Below are positions 9,383 to 17,824 of a stretch of DNA of 39,991 nucleotides, in pieces. A model generated the notes under the pieces. The model had not been told where the DNA came from, made no database searches, and saw only the letters and a program-made list of their open reading frames with translations. The position numbers and the translations under genes were made by a program. The stretch is from Imhoffiella purpurea (GTDB lineage Bacteria; Pseudomonadota; Gammaproteobacteria; Chromatiales; Chromatiaceae): contig NZ_AONC01000041.1 in the NCBI RefSeq assembly GCF_000585215.1, forward strand, positions 1 through 39,991, given 5' to 3'. Position 1 is the stretch's first letter. Every line of letters starts with the position of its first letter.

Positions 9383-10222
9383 TCAGTACCCGATGGCGGG
9401 AAGCGTCTCCGCCTGTCTCAGGCGCGAGACCAGAATATCGATGAGTCCTGGATGGGTTCCGACCAACGGGGAAGGGTAGAGCTGGAGTCCGGGGTGGCGC
9501 GTCTCGACCCGTCGGCAGATGTCGCTGATGTCGCCGCCGGGTCCGGCATGGCGCCCCGGTCCCATGAAGAGCATGGCGAGCGCGATGGGCGAGGTGTCCT
9601 GTTCCGCCAGGCGATCGAGCAGGGTTTCCAGGAGCTCGCCGTTGAAATCGTATTCGCTTCCCGGCCGGCGCTCCATGACCGCCTCGTAGAGTCTGATCCC
9701 AGGTGCGAGCCGCTGAGCGAGACGCTCGCCGAGCCAGCGGCGAACCTGGGTCACTCCGGGGATGGGCGAGCCGTGGTCGACCAGAACGACTCTGCTCGGC
9801 TTGCTGTCCGCAGAGCTGGCGGCCCGATCGACATTGTCCGCGAGGATGTCGACCAGACGGGGCTCGCCTCCTGGAAGCGGGCAGAGCACGGGGGCCGTCC
9901 TCAGTCTGCAGGGACCATGGATCCGAACGAGTTCGGAGAGGGTGTCGGGGATGAACTGCGAGATCGCGCGGGTCGGGCCGAAGAAGAGCGGCAGCAGGAT
10001 GAGCTCGCGCCGGTCGTCGGCGAGCAGACGGCCCACGGCGTCGGCGAAGGTCTCGGCAGGACGCCCGTCCAGGAGTCCGGGATCGACCTGGTTGGAGTGC
10101 AGCAGCGAGACGGGCAGGACCGCTTTGTCGAGGCGCTCGGACAGTGCCGAGGCGATACGGCGCAGATTCAGTGTCGATTCCGCTCGCCGCGATCCATTGT
10201 CGACCAGCAGGATGGCGCCCAT
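9383..10222 (-). CDS. CbiX/sirohydrochlorin chelatase-like protein, two half-domains
   Basis: 279 aa. Chelatases of the CbiX/SirB type insert Co or Fe into sirohydrochlorin using histidines in an HGS loop and a downstream PGRHA-like loop. Here the C-terminal half keeps both: VVLVDHGSP (His150) and LFMGPGRHAG (His225). The N-terminal half has the same fold signature but VDNGSRR (Asn9 instead of His) and LFFGPTRAIS with no His. It therefore looks like a duplicated chelatase with one working half and one decayed or structural half. The gene starts 3 bases after the stop of the DUF454 gene, so the two are probably co-transcribed. The substrate could be a tetrapyrrole or another metal-binding role. 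No other cobalamin or siroheme gene is nearby. Confidence 0.75.
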   Translation of the reverse strand: MGAILLVDNGSRRAESTLNLRRIASALSERLDKAVLPVSLLHSNQVDPGLLDGRPAETFADAVGRLLADDRRELILLPLFFGPTRAISQFIPDTLSELVRIHGPCRLRTAPVLCPLPGGEPRLVDILADNVDRAASSADSKPSRVVLVDHGSPIPGVTQVRRWLGERLAQRLAPGIRLYEAVMERRPGSEYDFNGELLETLLDRLAEQDTSPIALAMLFMGPGRHAGPGGDISDICRRVETRHPGLQLYPSPLVGTHPGLIDILVSRLRQAETLPAIGY

Positions 10223-10225
10223 CGA

Positions 10226-10735
10226 TCAGCCCTGGGAGTGGGGCGACGACTCCGCGGTCGCTCTGTTTCTCGACCAGGCACCGGGGTCGAGCGTGACCTT
10301 GGCCTGCGTCTGGATTTTCCTGGGCTCGCCCTCGGGACGCGTGGCGATCCAGAGAGCGACGAGCGCCAGGATGCCGCCGACCAGCAGGGCGATGGTCCAG
10401 GCGGGACGAAAGACGACCATCCAGAGTACCAGACTCGCGCTCATGCCGATGATGGCGGCCTTCTTGCCGGTGCGGCAGACCTCGCCGTGCTCGAGGAAGC
10501 GGCGGATGGATTCGCCGAAATGGGGATGCTCGACCAGAAAGCGGACCCGATGCGGCTTGCTGCGCAGCCAGAGCCAGGCGGCACAGATCCAGAACACGGT
10601 GGTCGGCATGAGCGGAACCAGGATGCCGACGAAGCCCAGGCCGAAGCAGAGCCAGGCTAGCAGGTTGTAGACCATGCGTCGCTGCGGACTGACATGGTCG
10701 TGCTTGGATAGGGATGCTTGATTGTCGGCCTGCAT
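10226..10735 (-). CDS. DUF454 (YbaN-type) inner-membrane protein
   Basis: Read from ATG 10735 (169 aa). The frame is open further upstream, but GGAG about 10 bases before this ATG and the normal family length favour it. After a 20-residue hydrophilic start come two hydrophobic segments with the family signature GLGFVGILVPLMPTTVFWICAAW, then a charged loop (FGESIRRFLEHGE) and a second hydrophobic pair (AAIIGMSASLVLWMVVF, TIALLVGGILALVALWIATRP). YbaN-like proteins are small inner-membrane proteins of unknown function. The stop TGA lies 3 bases before the ATG of the CbiX-like gene. The C-terminal 30 residues are hydrophilic and probably cytoplasmic. Confidence 0.8.
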   Translation of the reverse strand: MQADNQASLSKHDHVSPQRRMVYNLLAWLCFGLGFVGILVPLMPTTVFWICAAWLWLRSKPHRVRFLVEHPHFGESIRRFLEHGEVCRTGKKAAIIGMSASLVLWMVVFRPAWTIALLVGGILALVALWIATRPEGEPRKIQTQAKVTLDPGAWSRNRATAESSPHSQG

Positions 10736-10796
10736 GCGGCACCTGCTCCGGGTCGAGGTCGAGTAATCCGGTACGGGGCCGCCCAGGCGCTGAAAT

Positions 10797-10816
10797 GGGT
10801 CGATATGGATCGACCC
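10797..10816. repeat. Perfect 8-bp inverted repeat upstream of the DUF454 gene
   Basis: GGGTCGAT (10797-10804) and ATCGACCC (10809-10816) form a perfect hairpin with a 4-base loop, in the 241-base gap between the 146-aa gene and the DUF454 gene. No T-run follows on either strand, so it is not a clear intrinsic terminator. An operator or mRNA hairpin is equally possible. I see nothing else definite in this gap. Confidence 0.5.
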
Positions 10817-10976
10817 GGTCGGGATGAACCAGGGCGCAGTGAAACCGGATGGAATCGCTAAAGTATGGATTGGCAACTATAGCCGGTTTCCGATCGCCTT
10901 GTCTCTCGCGCCCTTCCGGTCAGCAGGTGGCGGCGGGGCGCGAGTCGTGTCCAGGTCCGCGGATCGGACCCTCGGA

Positions 10977-11417
10977 TCAGGATCCGGGCTGACCGCGCTT
11001 GGGTACCTGTACACCATGGTCCGCGAGCCATTGGGTATCCAGCTCCCAATCGACGGTCTGGACCTGGGGCTGGGCCAGCATGAGACCCATGGCGCGCTTC
11101 TGGTGATCGATGAGTTCTTGCTGGGCGGCCACCATCTTGGGGTCGTCCTGGGCCAGTCCCGCGAGATTCGGATGGATGATCTCGAGGAAGCGCATCGCCG
11201 GGATGTCGAAGGAGCGGGGCGTCGAGATGGTGGCCACGCCGTTCTCGAGCGAGCGCAGGCGGAACTGATACGGATAGTCGGCGAGAATCTCGTCGGAGGT
11301 CAGGATCTTGTCGAGATTCCAGGCCTTCGGCTGCCAGGTGGACTTGATCCCGAAGACCAGAGCCAGGCCTACGAGCACGGCGAGCGCGATACTGTAATTT
11401 CGTGTAAAACGGTCCAT
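10977..11417 (-). CDS. Small membrane-anchored protein of unknown function (146 aa)
   Basis: Starts at ATG 11417 (MDRFTRNYSIALAVLVGLALVFG). A single hydrophobic segment at residues 8-23 would anchor the protein in the inner membrane, with about 120 residues outside. The soluble part includes LTSDEILADYPYQFRLRSLENG and a helical section near residues 84-115 (QDDPKMVAAQQELIDHQKRA). The family is not recognised. A weak GAGAGA precedes the start. The gene diverges from the cyclase-PilZ gene and lies 241 bases upstream of the DUF454-CbiX pair on the same strand. Confidence 0.7.
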   Translation of the reverse strand: MDRFTRNYSIALAVLVGLALVFGIKSTWQPKAWNLDKILTSDEILADYPYQFRLRSLENGVATISTPRSFDIPAMRFLEIIHPNLAGLAQDDPKMVAAQQELIDHQKRAMGLMLAQPQVQTVDWELDTQWLADHGVQVPKRGQPGS

Positions 11418-11631
11418 ACGGGTTCTCTCGGGGCAATTTCTGAAGGGCGGTCGTGAGCCGGTGGTCGGGTCTTCCTCGAATCTCGGGTCGAGCGGAAGGC
11501 GTTCGATGGCCGCGTCCGTCGCTTGATCGGATCTGGCTGCTTGTCACGATAGACTATTAGAATTGCGCGATCGGCCGGTCGACACCCATGAAGATTGTCA
11601 ATTTCTTGCCGGAGGGAGTGAATTCGCGGTC

Positions 11632-12714
11632 ATGCAGCACAAAGACAGAGAGTTGCTACTCGCCGGACTGACCGCTGTCCTCGATGATCTGGACCTTGCC
11701 GCGGCTCCTGGTCAGCTCGAGAGCGCGGTCCGTGAACGCCTGGCCGTCAAGCTCGCAGATCTCCTCCAGTCCACCAAGCCCATCGTCGGAACCCGGGCCA
11801 CCATTCTGATCGCCGATCTGCGCGGTTTCACCACCCTCATGGAGTCGCTCCCCACGGTTCAGATGGTGGAACTCCTGAACCGCTTCTTCGCCGCCATGGC
11901 ACAGGTCGTGGAGCGTCATGGCGGAATCGTCGACAAGTTCATGGGCGATTCGGTCATGGCGCTTTTCGGGACCCCGGAGCGGCGCGGAGACGATCAGCTC
12001 CGAGCGCTCACCTGCGCGGTCGAGATGCAGCATGCCATGGCCGACCTCAATCGCGAGAGCGAGTCGCGCGGCGAACCCAGGCTCTATGCCGGCATCGCCG
12101 TCAGCACCGGCGATGTCATGGCCGGCAGCTTCGGCTCGGATATCCATAGCGAGTTCACCGTGATCGGCGATCCGGTGAATCTGGCGGCGCGTATCGAAGC
12201 CTATTCGCTGCGCGGCCAGATCCTCCTGAGCGAGGAGACCTACCGGGGCGCGGCGGACCACATCCAGATCGGCACCGTCAACGAGGTGATGGTCAAGGGC
12301 AAGGCGAATCCGGTGAAGCTCTACGAGCTGAAGGCGGTCACACGTCCGCGGCCGATCGCGGTACCGGCCATCGAGGTGCGCAAATCGCCACGCATCCTGG
12401 TCGATTTTCCGGCCGTCTTCCGCCGCGTCGAGGACAAGCGCATCCTCTCCGAGCGTTTCGTCGGCAAGGTCAACGATCTCGGCTACTATGGCATGAGCGC
12501 CGATCTGCCGCTGATCCTGCCGACCTATTCGGAGGTCATCATGTCCCTGTCGCCCGGATTCGGCACCGAGAATCCGGTCGAGGTCTACGCCCGCGTCCTG
12601 CGCGCGCGGCGCGACAAGGGCGGCTATCGCACCAATCTCCAGTTCACCACCATCGACACCCCCGGACATCGCCGGGTGAAGCAGTATGTCGATCACATGC
12701 TGTGGAGGAAGTGA
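11632..12714 (+). CDS. Class III adenylate cyclase fused to a C-terminal PilZ domain
   Basis: Start chosen at ATG 11632 (360 aa), preceded by GGAGGGAG at 11611-11618; a TTG start at 11563 is possible but poorer. Residues 55-235 are a class III nucleotidyl cyclase catalytic domain: metal-binding Asp62 (IADLRGFT) and Asp106 (KFMGDSVMALFG), Lys102 and Thr176 at the purine-specifying positions (the ATP-type pair of class IIIb enzymes), and Asn183/Arg187 in DPVNLAARIE. All catalytic residues appear intact, so cAMP synthesis is likely. Residues 249-358 resemble PilZ: R250-KSP-R254 as the RxxxR element and D282-LGYYG as a degenerate (D/N)xSxxG with Ser replaced by Gly. No membrane segment is visible. 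The fusion implies that c-di-GMP, or a decayed PilZ fold, controls cAMP output. Confidence 0.85.
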   Translation: MQHKDRELLLAGLTAVLDDLDLAAAPGQLESAVRERLAVKLADLLQSTKPIVGTRATILIADLRGFTTLMESLPTVQMVELLNRFFAAMAQVVERHGGIVDKFMGDSVMALFGTPERRGDDQLRALTCAVEMQHAMADLNRESESRGEPRLYAGIAVSTGDVMAGSFGSDIHSEFTVIGDPVNLAARIEAYSLRGQILLSEETYRGAADHIQIGTVNEVMVKGKANPVKLYELKAVTRPRPIAVPAIEVRKSPRILVDFPAVFRRVEDKRILSERFVGKVNDLGYYGMSADLPLILPTYSEVIMSLSPGFGTENPVEVYARVLRARRDKGGYRTNLQFTTIDTPGHRRVKQYVDHMLWRK

Positions 12715-12723
12715 TCGCCGGGC

Positions 12724-13740
12724 TCAGATCTCCGCCGAGCGGATCTGACCGAGGAACTCCAGGATGCGTTCCTCCAGCCAGTAGACCGGCCTCCAGGGCA
12801 GGGCGCCGGCCACGAATCCCACATGACCGCCGTGGTCGGCCAGTTCCAGCGTCACCCCCGGTCCGAGCTCATGCTCCCAGGGCACCGTGGTGGGGTACAT
12901 GAAGGGATCGTCTTCGGCCTGGATGATGAGCGTGGGGGTGACGATGCGCTCGAGGAACGGGCGGCAGCTGGATCGGTTGTAGTAGTCGAAGACCCCCTCG
13001 AAGCCGTTCAGCGGGGCCGTGACCAGCTCGTCGAACTGGTTGAAATCGCGGATGGCGTCCAGATCCGCATCGAGCGGTAGCGGACGATCGGCGAATTTGC
13101 GTCTGAGATTGGCGCGCAGCTTGTCCAGCAGGTAGCGCCGATAGATGCGCGACGGCCCCCGATCCAGACGCAGCATGGAGTCGCGCAGGACGAAGGGAAC
13201 CGAGATGGCGATTCCGGCTCTAACCAGCGGCTCACGGTGCTCTCCCAGATATTTGAGCAGCAGGTTGGCGCCGAGCGAGAATCCGATCGCGGCCAGCGGC
13301 ATGCCCTGGGGATCCTCGGCGAGCTGGCCCAGGACCTCGGCCAAGTCCTCGCTCGCCCCCGAATGATAGACGCGGTCGAGCCGGTTGGGCTCGGACGAGC
13401 AGCCGCGCAGATGCATGAAGACGGGTTGGAAGCCCGCCGACTCCAGGGTCTTCAGCAGCGTGCCCGCATAGTGCGAATCGAGATTGCCCTCGAGTCCGTG
13501 GATCACCAGCACGCGCGGTCCGGCGGGGGCCCCGATCGCCAGGTCGATGAAGTCGCCGTCGTTCAGCTCGATGCGTCTTGCGGTCAGATCGAGGGAGGGC
13601 CGAGTACGTATCAGGCTGGGCCAGAGCGTCTGCAGATGTGGGCCGGGCAGCCACCAGGCTGGCTCGAAGCGGCTCCGGACGATACGTCCATGGTGGGGAA
13701 TGGGGTCTGTGGTGAGGTCGGGGGCTCTGTTCACGCTCAT
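12724..13740 (-). CDS. YheT-family alpha/beta hydrolase
   Basis: Read from ATG 13740 (338 aa); the open frame extends upstream but lacks family character there. The YheT signature WWLPGPHLQTLWPSL lies at residues 29-43, HGLEGN at 81-86 as the oxyanion loop, and the nucleophile elbow GFSLGAN with Ser155. An acid candidate is in AEDDPF (Asp277/278), and the catalytic His is in DHGGHVGF (His306). The triad is complete. Family members are cytoplasmic esterase-like hydrolases with poorly known substrates. It converges on the cyclase-PilZ gene with a 9-base gap and diverges from the tolC-like gene. Confidence 0.9.
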   Translation of the reverse strand: MSVNRAPDLTTDPIPHHGRIVRSRFEPAWWLPGPHLQTLWPSLIRTRPSLDLTARRIELNDGDFIDLAIGAPAGPRVLVIHGLEGNLDSHYAGTLLKTLESAGFQPVFMHLRGCSSEPNRLDRVYHSGASEDLAEVLGQLAEDPQGMPLAAIGFSLGANLLLKYLGEHREPLVRAGIAISVPFVLRDSMLRLDRGPSRIYRRYLLDKLRANLRRKFADRPLPLDADLDAIRDFNQFDELVTAPLNGFEGVFDYYNRSSCRPFLERIVTPTLIIQAEDDPFMYPTTVPWEHELGPGVTLELADHGGHVGFVAGALPWRPVYWLEERILEFLGQIRSAEI

Positions 13741-13859
13741 CGCGCTCGGGGAATCGGAATGCCCGCAGTGTCGCACAAATGCCGGGCGCCGGGGCTCCGG
13801 TTCGCATGCCCGCCGCCTTGCCGTTCGGTCGCGCGGAGACGTCGGCGGATGCCGGCGCG

Positions 13860-13889
13860 TTGAGGGTGCGGCCCTTTGTCCCCTATACT
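13860..13889 (+). promoter_or_regulatory. Candidate sigma-70 promoter for the tolC-aroC transcript
   Basis: TTGAGG (13860-13865) and TATACT (13884-13889) are separated by 18 bases and lie about 50 bases upstream of the chosen ATG at 13941. The spacing and hexamers are good for a sigma-70 promoter, and the position suits the TolC-family gene and the coupled aroC. Confidence 0.45.
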
Positions 13890-13940
13890 GGGCGTTTAAT
13901 GAATATGCGGTTTTTCCGCTTGTATCAGGAACCAAGAGAG

Positions 13941-15299
13941 ATGCGGAAAGTTCTTCCGGCCCTGCTCGGTCTATCCCTCTGCAACGTCTGTCTCTGCAGC
14001 GTCGCCAAGGCAGAGGATCTCCTTCAAATCTACGATATGGCGGTGGTCAGCGATCCCACCCTGCGCGAGTCGGAACAGACGCTCTTCGCTACCCGCGAGA
14101 GCAAGCCCCAGGCCCGCTCGCTCTTGCTTCCGACCCTGAGCGTATCCGGCGGCGCTCAGTATCAGGACGTGGATTCCAGCGGCCATAGCACCAATGGCTT
14201 CGCCTTCGATCGCCAGGATGACTATGGCACCCAGAACGTGACGGCGGTGATCCAGCAGTCCGTCTACAGCCGTGCCAACTGGCTCGGTCTCAAGCAGTCG
14301 GACAACATCATCGCCCAGGCCGAGGCGGAGTTCCGCAACAGTCAGATCGATCTCATGGTGAGAACCACCGAGGCCTATTTCGACGTGCTGCGCGCCTCGG
14401 ATGCGGTGACGGTGCAGGAGGCATTTCTGCGCGCCAACGAGCGCCAGTTGGAGCAGTCCAAGCAGCGTTTCGAGGTGGGTCTGGTCGCCATCACCGACGT
14501 CAACGAGAGTCAGGCCGCCTACGACAGCGCGCGCGCCGAGCTCATCACCGCCAAGAACAGCCTGAACAACGCCTGGGAGGCCCTGCGCACCATCGTCGGC
14601 CAGGTCAACGTGCCTCTGGCCCGCCTGGGAGACAAGCTGCCATTGGCGCCGCCCGAGCCCAATTCGCTCGAAACCTGGGCGGAAACGGCGATTCGCAGCA
14701 ACTACGGCATCATCGCGGCGAGCGAGGCGGCCAACTCGGCGAAGCAGGAGATCGCCATTCAGCGTTCGGGCCACCTGCCCACGGTCGACCTCGAGGCCGG
14801 CTACGACCTGACGCGCTCGGACGCCAAGTACGATACGGACTCCGATACCGCCTATGTGGGGCTGACTGTCAACGTCCCCATCTTCCAGGGCGGTGCCGTG
14901 ACCTCCCGCACCCGTCAGGCCGGATATCAGTTCCGTGCCGCCCAGGATCGGCTCGATCAGACGCGGCGCACGGTCAACCAGCAGGTGCGCGACTCCTTCC
15001 GCGGCATTCTCTCCAGCATCGAGGACGTGAAGGCGCGGCAGGCCGCGATCGTCTCGGCCCGCTCGGCCCTTGAGTCGACCCAGGCCGGACTGGAGGTCGG
15101 TACCCGCACCCAGGTGGACGTGCTCAATGCGCAGCGCAATCTGTTCCAGGCCGAATACGACTATCTGAGCGCCCGCTACAACTACATCATCAACGGCATC
15201 AAGCTGCACCAGGCGACCAGCACCCTGTCGCGCGATGTGCTGGCCAAGGGCAATGCCTGGCTCAACCCCGGCGATCTCGTTCCTCCGCCCGCGTACTGA
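13941..15299 (+). CDS. TolC-family outer-membrane efflux/secretion channel
   Basis: Start at ATG 13941 (452 aa), with AGGA at 13927-13930. A signal peptide is clear ([20 protein letters not shown], cleavage after AKA before EDLLQIY). The mature protein has the two tandem TolC repeats. The first runs from [20 protein letters not shown] through long helices and the [17 protein letters not shown] turn. The second has [17 protein letters not shown] and a late [25 protein letters not shown] segment, the usual family end. It would form a trimeric outer-membrane and periplasmic tunnel for an efflux pump or type I secretion system. No inner-membrane partner is adjacent, so the partner is encoded elsewhere. 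The stop is followed after 2 bases by the aroC start. Confidence 0.93.
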   Translation: MRKVLPALLGLSLCNVCLCSVAKAEDLLQIYDMAVVSDPTLRESEQTLFATRESKPQARSLLLPTLSVSGGAQYQDVDSSGHSTNGFAFDRQDDYGTQNVTAVIQQSVYSRANWLGLKQSDNIIAQAEAEFRNSQIDLMVRTTEAYFDVLRASDAVTVQEAFLRANERQLEQSKQRFEVGLVAITDVNESQAAYDSARAELITAKNSLNNAWEALRTIVGQVNVPLARLGDKLPLAPPEPNSLETWAETAIRSNYGIIAASEAANSAKQEIAIQRSGHLPTVDLEAGYDLTRSDAKYDTDSDTAYVGLTVNVPIFQGGAVTSRTRQAGYQFRAAQDRLDQTRRTVNQQVRDSFRGILSSIEDVKARQAAIVSARSALESTQAGLEVGTRTQVDVLNAQRNLFQAEYDYLSARYNYIINGIKLHQATSTLSRDVLAKGNAWLNPGDLVPPPAY

Positions 15300-15301
15300 T
15301 C

Positions 15302-16405
15302 ATGTCAGGAAGCAGCTTCGGGAAGCTTTTCGTCGTCACCGGGTTCGGTGAGAGTCACGGTCCGGCCATCGGTGGGGTGGTGGACGGATGTCCGCCCGGA
15401 CTGGAACTCTCGGCGGCCGATCTCCAGGTGGATCTGGACCGGCGCAAGCCGGGACAGTCGCGCCACACTACGCAGCGCCGCGAATCCGACAGCGTCGAGA
15501 TCCTCTCCGGCGTCTTCGAGGGGCGCACCACGGGAACCCCGATCGGTCTGCTGATCCGTAACGAGGACCAGCGCTCGAAGGACTATTCGGAGATCGCCGA
15601 CCGCTATCGTCCGGGTCACGCCGACTACAGCTACGAGCAGAAGTACGGTGTCAGGGACTATCGCGGCGGCGGGCGCTCCTCGGCGCGCGAGACGGCCGTG
15701 CGGGTGGCGGCCGGCGCCATCGCCAAGAAATATCTGGCCGAGCGCTGCGGGATCGGGATCCGCGGCCATCTCTCGCAGCTCGGACCCATCCGTCCCGACA
15801 CCTTCGATTGGGATCAGGTCGAGCGGAACGCCTTCTTCTGGCCCTGCGCCGAAACCGTGCCTCGGCTCGAATCCTTCATGGACGATCTGCGCCGCGAGGG
15901 CAACTCCATCGGCGCGGCCGTGACCGTCGTGGCGAGCGGTGTTCCGACCGGACTCGGCGAGCCCATCTTCGATCGCCTGGATGCCGACATCGCCCACGCC
16001 ATGATGAGCATCAACGCCGTCAAGGGCGTCGAGATCGGCGACGGCTTCGCCTGCGTCGGGCAGAAGGGGACCGAGCATCGCGACGAGATGACCTCCGCCG
16101 GCTTCCTGTCCAATCATGCCGGTGGCATCCTCGGCGGCATCTCCTCGGGGCAGGATGTGGTGGTGCGGATCGCGCTCAAGCCGACCTCGAGCCTCCGCAT
16201 CCCGGGGCGCACGCTCGATCGCTCCGGGGCGGAGGTCGATGTGGTCACCACCGGCCGTCACGACCCCTGTGTCGGAATCCGCGCGACGCCGATCGCCGAG
16301 GCCATGCTGGCCCTGGTCCTGATGGACCATCTGCTGCGTCAACGGGGCCAGAACGCAGAGGTGAAACCGCCGCTGCCGCCCTTTTCGGGCACCTCGTCGA
16401 GCTGA
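15302..16405 (+). CDS. aroC: Chorismate synthase
   Basis: 367 aa, normal bacterial length. It converts 5-enolpyruvylshikimate-3-phosphate to chorismate, the last step of the shared aromatic pathway, using reduced FMN. Conserved segments are all present: [18 protein letters not shown] near the start, [24 protein letters not shown]-like [22 protein letters not shown], the [18 protein letters not shown]-site segment, [21 protein letters not shown], and [11 protein letters not shown]. It begins 2 bases after the TolC-family stop and is probably translationally coupled to it, an unusual partner for aroC. Confidence 0.97.
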   Translation: MSGSSFGKLFVVTGFGESHGPAIGGVVDGCPPGLELSAADLQVDLDRRKPGQSRHTTQRRESDSVEILSGVFEGRTTGTPIGLLIRNEDQRSKDYSEIADRYRPGHADYSYEQKYGVRDYRGGGRSSARETAVRVAAGAIAKKYLAERCGIGIRGHLSQLGPIRPDTFDWDQVERNAFFWPCAETVPRLESFMDDLRREGNSIGAAVTVVASGVPTGLGEPIFDRLDADIAHAMMSINAVKGVEIGDGFACVGQKGTEHRDEMTSAGFLSNHAGGILGGISSGQDVVVRIALKPTSSLRIPGRTLDRSGAEVDVVTTGRHDPCVGIRATPIAEAMLALVLMDHLLRQRGQNAEVKPPLPPFSGTSSS

Positions 16406-16520
16406 TCTCTCCCCGGCACGCGGGGCCTCTCCATCCCCTTGATCGAGACGGGGATGTTGAGGCGCCCATATCGATTCGTTCCCATAGGACCTCGTCGGGT
16501 CCCTGACGAGATTCCCTTCC

Positions 16521-17663
16521 ATGCCCTACTGGCGTCTCTCCAGCTATTACTTCTTCTATTTCGCCTCGCTGGGGGCGCTGGTGCCCTTTTGGGGGCTCTA
16601 TCTCCAATCGAAGGGCTTCGATGCCCTGGCCATCGGTCTGCTGATGGCCATTCTGTCCGCCACCAAGATCGTCGCGCCCATGCTGTGGGGCCATCTGGCC
16701 GATCACGGCGGCAGGCGGATGCGCCTTGTCCAGCTCGGCTCCTTGCTGGCGTTCCTCGGGTTCCTCGTCGTCTTCGCCGCGTCCGGATTCTGGGGCATGG
16801 CCCTGGCCATGCTGCTCTTCAGCTTCTTCTGGAACGCCTCGCTACCGCAGATGGAGGCCATCACCTTCAACCATCTCAGGGAGCGGCCGACGGGCTATGC
16901 CCTGGTTCGGGTCTGGGGATCGATCGGATTCGTCCTGGTCGTGGTCGCGCTCGGCGTCTTCGTCGAGCGGGGCTCGCTGGGAATCGTTCCGGTCTGGGTC
17001 CTGGCCCTGGTTCTGGGGATCCTGATCAGCACGCTTCTGATTCCGGACAGTCCCCCGGCGAGCGGCGACCGAGCATCGCCGTCGCTGCGCGCGCTCCTCT
17101 GCTGTCCCGAGGTGATCGCCTTCTTCGCCGCCTGCTTCCTCATGCAGCTCAGTCATGGAATCTACTACGCCTTCTATTCGATCCATCTCGAGTCGGCCGG
17201 CTATTCGAGCACGGCGGTGGGGCAGCTGTGGGCACTGGGCGTGGTCGCCGAGGTGGCCGTCTTTCTGGTGATGCACCGCCTGCTCGACCGCTTCGGGGCG
17301 CGTCGGGTGCTCATCTGGAGTCTCGGGCTCGCGGCGGTGCGCTGGTTCGCCATCGGCGCCTGCGTCGATCTGCTCGCCGTGCAGATCGGCGCGCAGCTTC
17401 TGCACGCGGCGAGCTTCGGCACCTTTCACGCGGCCGCCATCCATCTGGTCCATCATCTCTTTCCCGGCAGGACCCAGGGGCGCGGCCAGGCGCTCTACAA
17501 CAGCCTGAGCTTCGGCGCCGGAGGCGCGGCCGGGAGCCTGGTGGGCGGACTCTTGTGGTCGGATTACGGTCCGGTCCTGACCTTCGGCGTCGGCTCGGCC
17601 GTGTCCGCCCTGGGGCTCGTCATCGCGGTACGCTGGATGCGCGAGTCGTTCGCGCACGACTGA
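16521..17663 (+). CDS. MFS transporter (HcaT/MFS_1-like family)
   Basis: 380 aa with about 12 hydrophobic segments and no long central insert. The N-terminus (MPYWRLSSYYFFYFASLGALVPFW) and the GHLADHGGRRMRLVQ loop between helices 2 and 3 match the MFS_1-like group that includes HcaT and nucleoside or phenylpropionate permeases. AMLLFSFFWNASLPQMEA and YALVRVWGSIGFVL are also typical. It is an inner-membrane symporter; the substrate cannot be read from sequence. It follows aroC after 115 bases containing several short GC-rich inverted repeats, for example CATCCCC paired with GGGGATG. Confidence 0.85.
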   Translation: MPYWRLSSYYFFYFASLGALVPFWGLYLQSKGFDALAIGLLMAILSATKIVAPMLWGHLADHGGRRMRLVQLGSLLAFLGFLVVFAASGFWGMALAMLLFSFFWNASLPQMEAITFNHLRERPTGYALVRVWGSIGFVLVVVALGVFVERGSLGIVPVWVLALVLGILISTLLIPDSPPASGDRASPSLRALLCCPEVIAFFAACFLMQLSHGIYYAFYSIHLESAGYSSTAVGQLWALGVVAEVAVFLVMHRLLDRFGARRVLIWSLGLAAVRWFAIGACVDLLAVQIGAQLLHAASFGTFHAAAIHLVHHLFPGRTQGRGQALYNSLSFGAGGAAGSLVGGLLWSDYGPVLTFGVGSAVSALGLVIAVRWMRESFAHD

Positions 17664-17684
17664 CGATCGCTCCAGAGAAATCAA

Positions 17685-17746
17685 ATGACTCGAAGCCTCT
17701 CGGCTTCGTCATGCTATGATCGAATCGGCTGATATTCAGCCATTCG
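17685..17746. repeat. Two consecutive hairpins between the MFS gene and glgX
   Basis: The first hairpin pairs CGAAGCC (17691-17697) with GGCTTCG (17702-17708) around TCTC, extended by ATGA and TCAT across a 2-base bulge. The second pairs CGAAT plus GGCTGA (17721-17732, one bulged C) with TCAGCC plus ATTCG (17736-17746) around TAT. A TATGAT sits between them at 17715-17720. Neither hairpin has a T-run, so they are not standard intrinsic terminators. They could end the MFS transcript or form part of a glgX leader. Confidence 0.5.
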
Positions 17747-17824
17747 TTCCGCGCGTGGTTCGCTGTTCCCTGCGTCCAGTCAATCCCCATCTTGTGATCC
17801 ATCACCAACAGACGCATCGCTGCC

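Noticed and set aside
17685-17746. Intrinsic terminator after the MFS gene
   Set aside because: Strong stems but no T-run on either strand, so they are listed as hairpins only.
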